DNA of 64,000 bases from Manihot esculenta (taxonomy: Eukaryota; Streptophyta; Magnoliopsida; Malpighiales; Euphorbiaceae): contig NC_035168.2 of NCBI RefSeq assembly GCF_001659605.2, positions 6,566,058 to 6,630,057 of the forward strand, written 5' to 3'. The position numbers and the translations under genes were made by a program. Positions 33,700-45,963 of the stretch are shown here, piece after piece. The notes below the pieces were generated by a model, which searched no databases, was not told the origin of the DNA, and worked only from the letters and a program-made list of their open reading frames with translations. Positions within the stretch are counted from its first letter, which is position 1. The number at the start of each line of letters is the position of its first letter.

Positions 33700-36600
33700 T
33701 TAAAAGAGATGAGGATATTGCCGGAGCATAGACTCCCGTGTCTCCCAAGTGCATTCTTCCAGATTGTGGTGGTTCCAAAGGACCTTCACTATCGGGATTT
33801 CCTTGTTCCTTAGCTTTCTGATCTGGGTGTCTAGGATCCGTACCGGCTGCTCAACATAGGTGAGATCCTCTTGGATCTCCACATCAGGCTCACTAAGAAC
33901 CTTGCCCGGATCTGACACGAACTTTCTCAACATAGAAACATGGAAAACCGGATGGATTCTCTCCATTGAAGCAGGTAAATCCAGCTTGTACGATACATTC
34001 CCAATCTTTTGCAAGACTTCAAAGGGTCCGATGTACCGCGGAGCCAGCTTACCTTTCTTCCCAAACCGCACCACTCCTTTCATTGGAGACACCTTGAGCA
34101 AAACCAGATCCCCCTCCTGAAACTCTACTAGTCTTTCTGCGGATGTCTGCATAACTCTTCTTTCTGCTTGCAGCAGTCTTGATTCTTTCTCTGATTAAGG
34201 GTACCACCCTGCTGGTGATCTCTACTAGCTCAGGCCCTGCCAAAGCCTTTTCTCCAACTTCTTCCCAGCAAACCGGTGACCTGCACTTCCTTCCATATAA
34301 AGCTTCATATGGAGCCATCCTGATGCTAGCATGATGGCTGTTATTGTAGGCAAACTCCACCAAAGGTAGATGCTGCCTCCAAGAACCGCCAAAGTCCAGC
34401 ACACACATTCTCAGCATATCTTCAATGGTCTGGATGGTCCTCTCTGACTGTCCGTCTGTCTGTGGATGGAAGGCAGTACTGAAATCCAACTTGGTACCCA
34501 TGGCATCCTGCAGACTCCGCCAAAACCTGGAGGTGAACTGGGTTCCTCTATCTGACACTATAGAAACAGGAACCCCATGCAGTCTGACTATTTCATCAAC
34601 ATACACCTGCGCCAACTTGTCCACAGAATAGCCACTCCTGACAGGGATGAAGTGAGCAGATTTGGTGAGTCTGTCCACAATCACCCATATGGAATCCAAT
34701 CTGTTGGACGTCGCCGGTAACCCCACTACGAAGTCCATAGCTATATTCTCCCATTTCCACTCTGGAATAGGTAGCGGGTTAAGCATTCCAACCAGCTGCT
34801 GATGTTCCAGCTTCACCCTCTGACAAACTTCGCAGGCTGACACAAACTGTGCCACTTTTCTCTTCATAGCTGGCCACCAATAAACTTTCTTCAGATCCTG
34901 ATACATTTTGGTGGCTCCGGGGTGAATGCTGTATCTTGCATTATGAGCCTCTCTCATAATGTCTCCTTTTAGCCCTATGTCATCTGGTACACACAATCGA
35001 CTCCCATAGCAGAGGATCCCCTTATTGTCGAATCTGAACTCACTGTCCTTGTCTGATTGAACAGTCCTGGCAATCTTCACTAACTCTGGGTCCTCATGCT
35101 GTTTCTGAGCCACTTGCTCCAGAAACACAGGTGTCACTTTCATTTGAGCAACTAAAGCACCTGTACCAGACAACTCCAACTGTAGACCTTCCTCAATGAG
35201 CTTGTAAAACTCCTTCACCACTGGTCTCCTCTCTGCCGTGATGTGGGATAGACTGCCTAGTGACTTCCGGCTTAGGGTGTCTGCCACGACATTCGCCTTA
35301 CCCGGATGATACTGAATCTTGCAATCATAGTCACTCAGCAGCTCTACCCATCTCCTCTGTCTCAAGTTCAAATCTCTTTGACTCAGGATGTACTGCAGGC
35401 TCTTATGATCTGTAAAGATCTCACATTTTACCCCATAGAGGTAGTGCCTCCACATCTTAAGTGCAAAGATTACTACCGCCATCTCAAGGTCATGTGTGGG
35501 GTAATTCAACTCATGCTTCTTTAGCTGCCTCGAAGCATAAGCAATCACCCTCTCATTTTACATCAGTACACAACCCAGTCCCACACGGGACGCATCACAA
35601 AAGACTGTAAAGTCCTCATCACTAGATGGCAGAGCTAAAACTGGTGCTGAAGTCAACCTCTTTTTAAGCTCTTCAAAACTCTCTTCGCACTGGTCAGTCC
35701 ACAGAAACTTCTGATTCTTCCTGGTTAGCCTGGTCAGAGGAGCTGCTATTTTCGAGAAGTCCTGAACGAACCTCCTGTAGTAACCTGCCAAACCCAAAAA
35801 ACTCCTGATCTCCGTCACTAAAGTGGGTCTAGGCCAGTTAGCCACAGTTTCTGTCTTCTTGGGGTCCACCTCTATCCCATTCTCTGACACTACATGCCCC
35901 AAGAACGAAATGCTCCTCAGCCAGAACTCACACTTAGAGAACTTGGCATACAAGCCATGTTCCCTCAGGGTCTGCAAAACCAACCGCAGATGATGGGCAT
36001 GCTCCTCTGCATTTCTGGAATACACCAAGATATCATCTATGAAGACAATAACAAAGTGATCCAGGTATTGACTAAACACCCTATTCATGAGATCCATGAA
36101 TGCTGCAGGGGCGTTGGTTAACCCGAACGGCATTACAAGGAACTCAAAATGCCCATATCTGGTCCTGAAAGCTGTCCTTGGCACGTCCTCTTCCCTGATC
36201 CTCAACTGATGATACCCGGACCTCAGATCTATTTTGGAGAAACAACCCGCTCCTGCTAGCTGGTCGAATAGATCGTCGATCCTTGGCAATGGGTACTTGT
36301 TCTTGGTAGTGACTTTGTTCAACTGCCTGTAGTCGATACAAAGCCTAAGGGATCCATCCTTCTTTCTCACAAACAAAACTGGAGCACCCTAGGGTGAGGT
36401 ACTCGGTCGGATGAAGCCCTTGTCTACCAACTCCTGTAACTGTTCCTTCAACTCTTTCAATTCTGCTGGCGCCATCCTGTAGGGAGGGATAGAGATCGGT
36501 CGAGTTCCAGGCATCAGTTCTATCTCGAACTCTATCTCCCTAGCAGGTGGTAAACCTGACAGCTCGTCTGGGAACACATCTAAGAACTCTCTAACCACTG

Positions 36601-38693
36601 GCACCGAGGCGGGCTCTCTAACCTGACTGCTAAGCTCTCTCACATGAGCCAAATACCCCTGACATCCCCTCCTGAGCAACCTACGAGCCTGAAGAGCTGA
36701 TATCAGACCTCTAGGTGTACCCCTCCTGTCTCCTCTGAAGACAACCTCAGATCCATCCTGACCTCTGAACTTGACTACTTTGTCCCTGCAGTCCAAGGTA
36801 GCACCATGGGTAGATAACCAGTCCATCCCTAGAATGACGTCAAAATCTGTCAAATCTAGAACCACTAGGTCGGCGGACAAGCATCTTCCCTCAACAAACA
36901 CAGGACTAAACTGGCAGACTGACTCTGCCACTGATGGATCGCACTTGGGTCCACTGACCCAGAGAGGACACTCTAACCCAGAAGTCATCAGACCCAACCT
37001 CCCACGGCTCTCGGAGCGATAAAAGAATGAGATGCACCAGGGTCCATCAAGGCATACACATCTGAACAACCAATAATTAAGTTACCTGCCACCACGGTGT
37101 TAGATGCATCTGCCTCCTGCTGTGTCATTGTGAAGATCCGTGCTGGAGCTGATGGACCTTCACCTCTGAAACCCGCTGAAGAAGAGGCTGCCCCTCTCCC
37201 TCGGCCTCTGCCACTGGCCTGAGTCATGGCTGGAGCTGCTGGCTGCGCTACACTGCCTGAGGCTGTCTGCTGGGACTGAGCCATCGGGACTGCTCTTGGA
37301 CATTCTCGAGCCATATGTCCCTCCTGACCACATCTGAAGCAGGCGTTCGTCCCAAACCGACATACTCCCTTGTGTGGCCTACCACACTTCGCACAAACTG
37401 CATTATCCGCACTAGAGCTTGAGCCACTTCCAAATCCCAGACTAGACTTAACCTTGTTCCAGAACTTGTTCTTCTTACCCTTGGGCTTACCCCATCTCTT
37501 ACTGCCTGAAGCTGCTGCACTCAAGGTAGAGGGATCTAACCTTCCCCACCCGGAGTTTTTGAACCAGAAGATTGTGCCACTGTCTGCTTAACTGTCCCCT
37601 GAATGATGGCACTGGCCTCCATTTTCCTGGCCATATCTACTATGGCCTGGAAGCTCTCCCTGTCCACGGACTGAATCAAGGAGGAACACCTGGAATGAAG
37701 TTTCATGACATACCTCCTTGACCTCTTCGAATCTGTGTCCAGACTCTGCCCAGCAAAAGGCAACAGCTCCAAGAATCTGTCGGTGTACTCCTCTACACTC
37801 ATTTCATCCGTCTGCCTCAACTGCTCGAACTCTATCATCTTCAGTTCTCTTGAACTATCGGGAAAAGCCCATCCTGCAAACTCGTTTGCAAACTCTTCCC
37901 AAGTCATGCTGTCCACTCTCGGGTTCACATAATTCTTGAATCACTCTCGTGCCTTCTTGCACTTAAGCGTGAACCCGGCCATCTGAATGGCTCTGCTGTC
38001 ATCAGCCCCAATCTCCTCTGTGATCACTTTAACCCTTTCAAGATACACAAACGGGTCATCCCCTTTTTCGTACTGAGGAGCACCCAGTTTCATGTAATCG
38101 GTCATCCTGACCTTGCTCCCACTGGCTGAGCTAGGTCTAGAAGGTTGAGTAACTGGGGCTGCTGGTTCTGTAGGTGGTGGAGGTGGTGCAACATTTTCTG
38201 AGGTAGGGTTTACTGGATTTGGATAGTAAGGTGGGGGTGGATACATTGGGTATTGTGAATAAGGTGGGTAGTAAGGTGGGTATGGCATCTGTGTGGGATA
38301 AGGGGTGAAGCTAGGGTAATCCGATGTACCTCCCATAGAATACCCGGGATTTTGCGAGAAGTGTGGGTAGTGGGGTGGCTGAACAAATCCCGAGGCCTGA
38401 GTGCCTCCTTGGGACTCTCCCATTCCCTCTTCTGACATACTAACTCCCAAACTGCCATCCCTCCTCTGCTCTACATCCATATCATCCCCCATGTCAACTG
38501 ACATTCCTCCCTGAACTGTTCCCCTCACTGATCTGCTCCTACCCAGATCCAGAGACCTTCTAGGGTCTCTTGCTGCTCTATCTCGGTTAGACCTACTAGA
38601 CATTGCCCTAGGCAATGCTGGAGGACGGGCGCTCATGCCTTCATCCTCAGGTGGTACTCCAGTCAATCTTGCTGATCGACGAGTTCCCCTCAT
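33700..38693 (-). pseudogene. gag-pol: E4 gag-pol, three nonsense codons and three frameshifts
   Basis: It starts at the ATG at 38693 ([10 protein letters not shown]), one base after an acceptor-like CAG. Nonsense codons lie at 37941-37943 (TGA for Trp in gag), 36389-36391 (TAG for Trp before the RT) and 35555-35557 (TAA for Gln in RNase H). Each is a single G-to-A or C-to-T change relative to E1. One-base frameshifts lie near 37550 (before the zinc knuckle), 37010 (after the protease DPG motif) and 34130 (after the integrase core). All domains of E1 are otherwise present, ending with the chromodomain at about 33700-33870. Confidence 0.9.
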
Positions 38694-38694
38694 C

Positions 38695-40569
38695 CTGTTT
38701 TTTGAAAAACAGTACACATCACAAGCAAACATTAGTATCATATGGTTCATGTGGGCACACATGAACCCGCATCACATACATCACATATCATAGCATATCA
38801 TTAATGCACATGCATATTATCATGGCATTTCACATCATCATACAACACAGGACTCCACATCCTATCCTAGTAGACATGATCTTCCTATTGTGCTTGACCT
38901 TCTATAACACCTATGAGCCCGAAACTCTAGGTCCGACCATATGAACCTAGGGCTCTGATATCATTCTGTAACGACCCAAAAATCGGACTGCTACCGGCGC
39001 TAGGATCCGGGTCAACTTAAGGCCGCCGGGACCCGTAGCAAGCCTAACATGCATCCTGAGAACCTGCTTAATCCCATACATGATCAACAATGTGCGTAAA
39101 AAATTTAAAACTTTTCTTTCATATACATCAACCAAACTCAACCTGCATAAACATTAACATAACATTGATCCCTCTGTGGGATCTCATCAGTGCCCCCAAT
39201 GGGTGACATAACATATGCTGAGTTGGTTTACATAAACATCATAAAAATCTCTAAGATCATGTATTAAAAGAGACAACACCAATCTATGGTCAAGCACACC
39301 TCTAACATCCATATACATCATCTCATTACATAACTATACTGATTAAGACATTACATTTCTATTTGATCATGTCCATTGCTAGCTATTACATAAACATGAC
39401 TTCTTTACTCTATCCGGACTCCTGCTCTATACTGTACCTGCAAGCCTGGGGGTAAAGGGAGAGGGGTGAGCTAAAAGCCCAGTGAGTAGAACCATAAAAC
39501 ATATTTTCAAACATGCTCCAATGAAATGCATCATAACACAGACAATTCACATAAGGGTTGGGTGAACTTGTCACCAATTAGTCCAAGCTAACTCTGTGCC
39601 AGGCCGTAGCATGGGGTCCTGGTCTTCCTGTCATACATACATTACTTACCATTATCCCAGGGCCTCCTCTGGGCTCCTGGTCTTCGAGTCCCATAACCGT
39701 GCCAGGCCGTAGAATGGGGTCCTGGTCTTCCTGTCATGGACTAATTGGGTCATCCAACATTCACCCACATCAACAACAATCGATGCAATGCGGCATATTC
39801 GTGAAAACTAATGCAATCATCCTATTGCATAATCATGATGCATGAAACATGATAAAACATTTAATTTCTCAATTTAAAAGATTAAGTTTAGTTTCACTCA
39901 CCTCTGGGTGACTCTGACAACACCGAAGCAGCTGAACTCACTGCTGGGGTCCTCGGTTCCTCGAGTCCGAACCTAAACAGGTGGACTCAAATGAGGGACC
40001 AAACATACCTGAACATAACTATAAACTACTCCCCAAAAACCCCCTAAAACATCATGAAACAACCATAGAAAAACATGCAAAGGAGGCCTGGACAGGGCAC
40101 TTTCGGCGGCAGGTTCGGCGGCCGAAAGTCCCTCTAGAGCTGAAAGTCAGGCAGGTTCGGCGGCACCTTCGGCGGCCGAAACTGCCAGACAGAGACGAAA
40201 GTCTCCTTTCGGGGGCAAGCTTCGGCAGCCGAAAGGCTGCCTCCCCAGCCATGTTCGGCGGCCGAAAGTCCTTCGGCTGCCGAACCTGGTTTCTGCCAAA
40301 GGGCAGAAACTTGGCTCCCTATGCACATTTCGCCTCCAAACCTTACCAACATGCATCAAACCTATTCTACAACACACAAACACAAGCATACATGTTCCTA
40401 GGGGCCTCAAACCATCATAAACCCCATCTACAACACATCAAGCATCCACATTGCTCAAGAACATACATTTATACCCATAAACATAACCATGGCCTAAACA
40501 TGCATTCTAACCCATAGATCTACTTAAAACTTACTTAAAACATACAATGAGCTTAAGATCGGCTCTTAC
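38695..40569 (-). other. Putative leader intron of E4
   Basis: The minus-strand donor TCAAGAG|GTAAGAGC is at 40569. The acceptor region TTTTTCAAAAAACAG ends at 38695, just before the gag ATG. The CAG is displaced relative to E1 but still directly precedes the start codon. Confidence 0.4.
38951..38963 (-). other. E4 primer-binding site, one mismatch
   Basis: The minus strand reads TGATATCAGAGCC, which differs from TGGTATCAGAGCC at the third base. It lies about three bases from the LTR end. Confidence 0.8.
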
Positions 40570-41144
40570 CTCTTGAAGATCGAGAGAGAGACGACCTAAA
40601 ACTCGAAGTTGAGAGAGATTGGGTTCTTGAACCTCCAAGCTCCAAAACTTTGCTCAAAAGCTCAAATCTTCAAAACAAAGTTAAAACAAATGAAAATCTT
40701 GAAAGATTTAGAGGAAAGACGCCAAAGATGGGTGAGGGGCGGCGGAAACTCACCTTGGCCGAAAATGGGGAAAAGCTCGCCCGTTTTCGGCTAAGGGACC
40801 CTTTTATAGTGGCTGGCCAGACCACGTTCGGGGGCCGAATGTGCCTCCACATGCATGCCATGTTCGACGGCCGAACCTGGACTTCCCTCACCTATGCTTT
40901 CGGGGGCCTAAAGCACACCCGCAACGCATGCATGTTCGGCGGCCGAACTTGAGGTTCGGCGGCCGAACCTGAGTTTTCCTCCAATGCTATTTTCATGCAA
41001 AAACTCATTTTCTTTCATGCTTAAAACATAAAACACATTAAAACATTTTATAAAAACATGGTTTTACCCTACTAGAGGCTTCCGACATCCGAGATTCCAC
41101 CGGACGGTAGGAATTCCGATACCGAAGTCTAGCCGGGTATTACA
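38967..41144 (-). repeat. E4 5' LTR (minus strand)
   Basis: This 2,178-bp LTR has a minus-strand TATAAAAGG near 40800, box clusters at about 40855-40975 and 40100-40285, and three hairpins at 39599-39622, 39657-39680 and 39702-39725 (CCAGG with CCTGG). The conserved GCTCACTGGGCT block lies near 39480. Confidence 0.9.
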
Positions 41145-41429
41145 GAGCCTGAGGTGGAAATCTTAAACGATCTCACCTATGTCGAGCAGCCAGTGCGGAT
41201 CATTGACACCCAGATTCGAAAGCTGAGAAACAAGGAGATACCAATGGTGAAAGTCCTGTGGAACCACCACAACCTAGAAGAGTGCACCTGGGAGACACGG
41301 GAGTCGATGCTCCAGCAATATCCATATCTGTTTTAAGGTTAGGTTTTCCCCTTTTCTATGTGTACATGTGTTTTTGTGTGTTGTTGTTTGAGGAACATTC
41401 GGGGATGAATGTTCGTAAGGGGGGAAGAA
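41145..41429 (+). pseudogene. pol: E3 pol 3' end (chromodomain), 3' UTR and PPT
   Basis: After the second GAGCC the E3 reading continues with the chromodomain, [15 protein letters not shown], and ends with a TAA at 41334-41336. This last stretch is uninterrupted. The 3' UTR holds the GAACATTC-GGGGAT-GAATGTTC hairpin (about 41391-41412) and the PPT GTAAGGGGGGAAGAA (41415-41429). Confidence 0.9.
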
Positions 41430-43543
41430 TGTAATACCCGGCTCGAGTCCGGCCTCGGAATTCCTGTCGTCTGGTGGAATCTCGGGTGTCGGAACCCGCG
41501 AGAAGGGTAAGACATATGTTTTCATGTGTGTTTTAAGAGTTTTGAATGGTTTAAAGTGTGAAAGGAAATGAGTTTTGAAAGAAAAGCAATAAGGGAGAAA
41601 TGCAAAGGTTTGGCCGCCGAAGGTCATTTTCGGCCGCCGAACATTGCATGGTTTCGGATTCACGTTCGGCTGCCGAAGGTGGTCTGGCCAGCCACCTATA
41701 AAAGGGCCAAAGGTCGGTGGAAGGAGGATATTTCTCCTCCACTTGCAGCCAGAGGTGAGTTCAAGCCTCTCCCACGTTGACTTTCATGTTTTTCACCAAA
41801 TCTTTCAAAGGTTGTAAGAGTTTTGGTGTGTTTTGAAGGTTTTGAGCAAAAATAGCAAGTTTGGAAGTTTGGAGCTTTGGAAGAGGTTTTCTTCATATCT
41901 CCACGTTAGGATCACTCATCCTCAAGTTCTTAAGGAGGTAAGGGTGGATCCTGACCTTCTTTGATGGTTTTTAAAGGTTTTATGGAAGTTTGATGGGTAG
42001 TATGCATGATTAGGTTTAGGTGAGGTTTTTGGGAGATGTGTATGTTCAAGCATGTTAAGTGTTGTTTGATGTGTTTGTTTGAGGTTTTAGGCTAGTTTTG
42101 GACCTCTTTATGCATGTTTTATGGTATGTGCTAGTTGGGAGTAGTTGATATGCATGTTGGATAAGTTGGGGGAAAGGTGTGCATGAAACAGAGCAGGGTT
42201 CTGCCCAGCGGGCAAAACCAGGTTCGGCCGCCGAAGGAATGTTCGGCCGCCGAACCCCTTGTGGAGGCAGTTTCGGCTGCCAAAGCTTGCCCCCGAAACT
42301 TGGGACTTTCGTCTCTGGAGGCAAGGTTCGGCCGCCGAAAGTGCCGCCGAAGGTTGAGTTTCGTCTCTGGACGAGACTTTCGGCTGCCGAAGGTGCCGCC
42401 GAACATGCATGAGTTTCGTCTCTAGAGAGGGGTTTCGGCCGCCGAACCTGCCGCCGAAAGTGCCCTGTCCAGCTTTCTTTTGCATGTTTTATGTGATTGT
42501 TTGGGGATCTTTTAGAGGGTTTTTAGGGAGTTTCTTAGAGATGTTCTTGAGTTAGTTTGGTCCCTCATTTGTGTAGGAACGGACCAGAGGAATCAGGGAA
42601 GTCAGCAGTGAGCACAGGTTCAGAACCTGCAGAGGTAGGCCAGAGTCAGCCAGAGGTGAGTGGAACTTCTCTTTTCAGAACTAAACTGCTTTGAGCATAG
42701 ATCATGCATCATAATGAGTCTAGTAGGATGATTGCATTAGCTTCACGAATATGATGCATTGCATAATACGATGCGTATGAGGCTGTGGATAGACCAAGGC
42801 GACTCCAATAGCCCAAACTCTGTTATAAGACCTGGCCGGGCCAGGCAGCCATCTGTAGGTAAGACCTGACTAGGTCAGGCAGCAGAGATAGTAAGACCTG
42901 GCTGGGCCAGGCAGGCAGAGTGGTAAGACCTGGCCGGGCCAGGCAGATTGAGGTTGTAAGACCTGGCTAGGCCAGGCATCCTTTGAGTGGGATTGTTGGT
43001 GGTCATGTCTGATCCCTGAGATGATGTGCTGTAGTGCATTCCATGAGATCATGTTTTCAACTTATGGTTTATATAGTTCTGCTCATTGGGCTTGTATAGC
43101 TCATCCCTCTCCCCTATCCCCCAGGTTTGCAGGTTCAGAGGTCAGAGGGAGTCCAGCAGGGTTTGCAAGAAGAAGAGTTATGTAATAGCTAGTGTGGACA
43201 TGTACATGTAAAGAGATAATGTATAGTGTGTAGCTTTGTGCTTGACTTATAAGAGTTGTAATCCCTTGTTGTAGACACATGATCAGTTTATGTATGTTTC
43301 TTTTATTGTTAATGAAGATGAGAAAATCAGGCTTACCATTATGAGTTGATAGACCAGAAAGAGTGCATGCACAGGTTAAGCCTTGAAGGAAAGAAAAGTT
43401 TTAATGATTTGTCAGAAAATGTATGATCATGTATGGGATTTCACAGGTACACAGACAGTATAGCAGGCTTACTACGGGTCCCAGCGACCTTAAGTCGATC
43501 TGGATCCTAGTGCCGGTAGCAGTTCGGTTTCCGGGCTGTTACA
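41430..43543 (+). repeat. E3 3' LTR
   Basis: This 2,114-bp LTR runs from TGTAATACCCGGCTCGAG to CCGGGCTGTTACA. TATAAAAG is near 41697 and the donor-like AGGAG|GTAAGG near 41938. A box cluster lies at 42220-42460, a five-hairpin array at 42831-42976, the TGCTCATTGGGCT block near 43078 and a structured U5 end at 43470-43540. The next bases, CTCGC, have no partner at the other end of E3. Confidence 0.9.
42831..42976 (+). other. Five-hairpin array in E3 3' LTR
   Basis: Five 15-nt units start at 42831, 42865, 42897, 42929 and 42962, each preceded by AAGA. Stems are CCTGGC with GCCAGG in four units and CCTGAC with GTCAGG in the second, a compensatory change. Spacing is 32-34 nt. The array sits in the same LTR interval as the E1, E2 and E4 hairpins. 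Confidence 0.7.
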
Positions 43544-44530
43544 CTCGCAACCAAAAGAGGCAAAGTGTCGTGCCGACCTCAAAAAGATACTAAGGCAGAA
43601 ATAAAAAGCCTAAATCCGAACTTGGATTACAAACTATTAAGACGCCGACCTCCAAAGTTAACTGAGGGCATTAAGCCAGCTCAGCTAACCTAGAGGAAGA
43701 TCTAAACCACAAAGAACCCAGCCAAGGCATACCCGAGAGCTGAATCATCAGACGAAAGACGACAAAGGGCTAAAAGCGCCGACCTGAAAATACGAGCTTA
43801 GAAAACCAAACAAAAGAAAGCTAGCCCTGCTCATTCCCTTAAAAGGTACATGATCCATTTTACTCTGATTATACAAAGGTTGTACTCCTGAAATCATATG
43901 CATGAAGTAATGAAATGAAAATTTAGGACGACTGGTCAACTGTCAAAAATCGAGCTCAGGCTGAGGACCTAATAGGGTCAAAACCCGTAAAGGAGCAACA
44001 GCTCAGAGTCTTATCCCTACGGAAAACACAGGTCGAAAAAAGCCTGCAGATGAGAAGACCCCAGTGAAATTGAAGAAATTTACAAGCCAGGAGCTAAGCC
44101 TTGGACTAAGTCTTCAACCCTAGTTAGCTTAAAAGCAAGCGATAGCTCAGTAGAGTATTAAAAAACAGACAAAGGCAAAAACAATTCAAGCACAAATACA
44201 AGACAGGAAATAACTCAGGTATGAACATGAAGTAATAGACAGTAATAAATTTTCATCAAAGGAAAAGTATATTACAGCTTATTCTCATCACCTACACGGG
44301 ATAGAAGGAAGACCGTCCCTAAAGGACTTACATGCCTAGGGGCGCTATCATCTACATAATCTGCATTTATACTATCTACATTGCTGATTGTGGGAGACCC
44401 AGCACTCTATGGCTCAGGCCTCCCAGTACCCTCAAAAGGAGATTCAAGCCGGATAAAAGAGAACCTTCAATGACAACAGATGGGATATGACACTTGGCAA
44501 ATTCAATAGCGTTGTCGCCCTTTTGCTTAC

Positions 44531-45265
44531 TTAAAGCAGCACAAGAAAGCCGATAAAGCATTCTGAAGGGCAATGGAACAAGAAAGCATCGACGGAAGCT
44601 TGACTGAGCGCAGCAGATCTCTGTTTCTCATAGCACAAGCGCTCTACATCAAAATCGACAGCAAGCTGATCATCTTCACCATTCCCAGCAAGGAAATCCT
44701 GACGCGAATCTACCACGACCTGCTTTATATTATATGTGTGAGCCGCATCGTGTATTCCATAATAAACTTCAGAAATCATGTTATTCCCTGACTCTGAGTC
44801 AGAAGCAGGCATCAGAGACACCACGGGAGCATCCTTTTTCTTCTCAAGAGGAAGGAGGATAGAAGCCGGTCTCCCAGAAGCCCGAGACTCGTTCGGAATG
44901 GGAATCGGGGCAGGCACTTCGGTAAGGGCAGGACGCTTGCCCCCGACCTCCTCCGCTACACTCTTGCCATATGCAGAACCGGACTCCCTCTCCTCTGTAA
45001 CCTGAACACCCTTAACTGGGGCCCCCTGAACATTCCCCCCAGGCGCGATCTTAGTCTCGCATGCAAGGACCTTCACCTTAGCCTGAGTGACCGAGCCCGA
45101 CGAGCTGCAGCTTGGCGACTTTGAAGATTTAACATTTCGAGGGCCCGGCTTCGGAGCTCGGGAAGGAGGCCGGAAAGACGACTTGGATGATCTTACTTCG
45201 GCCATGTGTTGGGAGGTCTCCCCCCTCGATCGCACCACTGAGGAGGCGCCCGAGGCGGTATTCAT
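44531..45265 (-). CDS. Antisense ORF (aORF) of E5P, 244 aa, function unknown
   Basis: It runs opposite to the element and lies between the internal region and the 3' LTR. The product is Ser/Pro-rich and basic in residues 1-75 (several SSK and SRAPKPG motifs). A charged middle follows, then an acidic segment (EDDQLAVDFDVERLCYEK) at about 195-215 and a hydrophobic end. I recognise no domain. Plant Tat-lineage elements are known to carry extra antisense ORFs at this position, which is why I regard it as real. It is about 93 percent identical in protein to the E5M copy, with no stop in either. An in-frame ATG 18 codons upstream is followed by a TAA. Confidence 0.6.
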   Translation of the reverse strand: MNTASGASSVVRSRGETSQHMAEVRSSKSSFRPPSRAPKPGPRNVKSSKSPSCSSSGSVTQAKVKVLACETKIAPGGNVQGAPVKGVQVTEERESGSAYGKSVAEEVGGKRPALTEVPAPIPIPNESRASGRPASILLPLEKKKDAPVVSLMPASDSESGNNMISEVYYGIHDAAHTYNIKQVVVDSRQDFLAGNGEDDQLAVDFDVERLCYEKQRSAALSQASVDAFLFHCPSECFIGFLVLL

Positions 45266-45963
45266 GTCTTACCAGGAGAGCACAAAATTCTTAGAGGGCT
45301 TAATCTGATCCGTTTTCATTTCAGAAGCTGCAAAAAAAAATTTCAAAATCGAGGCAAGTCAGATAACTTCTCAGCAAAAATCACAAAAACAAGATTAAAA
45401 CGGGACTCCAGGAGGGACAAAATAATGAGATCTTTGGTCCAACTTGACCCCCCTGAAGAAGATGATGAATAGACACGCCGTGGGCGTGAACCCCCAGCTC
45501 AGACAAGCAGACTCGAAGGAAGGCAAAATCAAGCTCACATCATTCTGAGAGTCTATTAAACCAGAAGGATAAAGGGCGAGGAGAACGATTCTCCCCTTCC
45601 GGCAAGGGGCACTAACGTTAAAAAGGGGAACATCCTGTATTTTCTGGGAATGAAGTTTCAGATGTTGGACGGGGTGATACTAAACTCTAGGTTGCCTATA
45701 TCCGAGAGATTAGAGCTATCCCAGGTAAAAGAAGAAACGTACCGTGGAAATAAAGACAGGGGAACACAGATAGCAGCGTGCACGAATGACCGAGAAAAGC
45801 AAAGACTGGGAGAAGACGAGGAAGATTTGGAAATCGATATGACGATAAGGTGAAAGGATGTTCTGATGCAAGCTATATTTAGACGACGCGGTCATAATGA
45901 TTCTCAGTATTTACCCCCTCACCATTCGGGCAATAACTGATGAGAAGGTAAAGGGGCATTTGA

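Larger units (their letters stand above)
31321..41144 (-). mobile_element. E4: full-length Tekay/Del-like retrotransposon, minus strand, decayed
   Basis: E4 is 9,824 bp, inserted in E3 pol just upstream of the chromodomain. Reading on the minus strand: 5' LTR 41144-38967, PBS about 38963-38951, gag-pol 38693-33700, PPT about 33617-33603, 3' LTR 33602-31321. The coding region has three nonsense codons and three frameshifts. It is a third LTR family with clear homology to E1 and E2 in all conserved blocks. Confidence 0.95.

Noticed and set aside
42831..42976. Regularly spaced short palindromic repeats resembling a CRISPR array
   Set aside because: Plant nuclear context, 15-nt repeats with related spacers, inside an LTR and present in other copies. 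It is a hairpin array of the retrotransposon.
16439..43543. E3 as a simple element bounded by TGTAACAGCCC and GGGCTGTTACA inverted ends, i.e. a giant DNA transposon
   Set aside because: The ends are inverted copies of the same LTR terminus, the interior is retrotransposon pol, and the flanks AGTGA and CTCGC form no duplication. Rearranged LTR element is the simpler reading.
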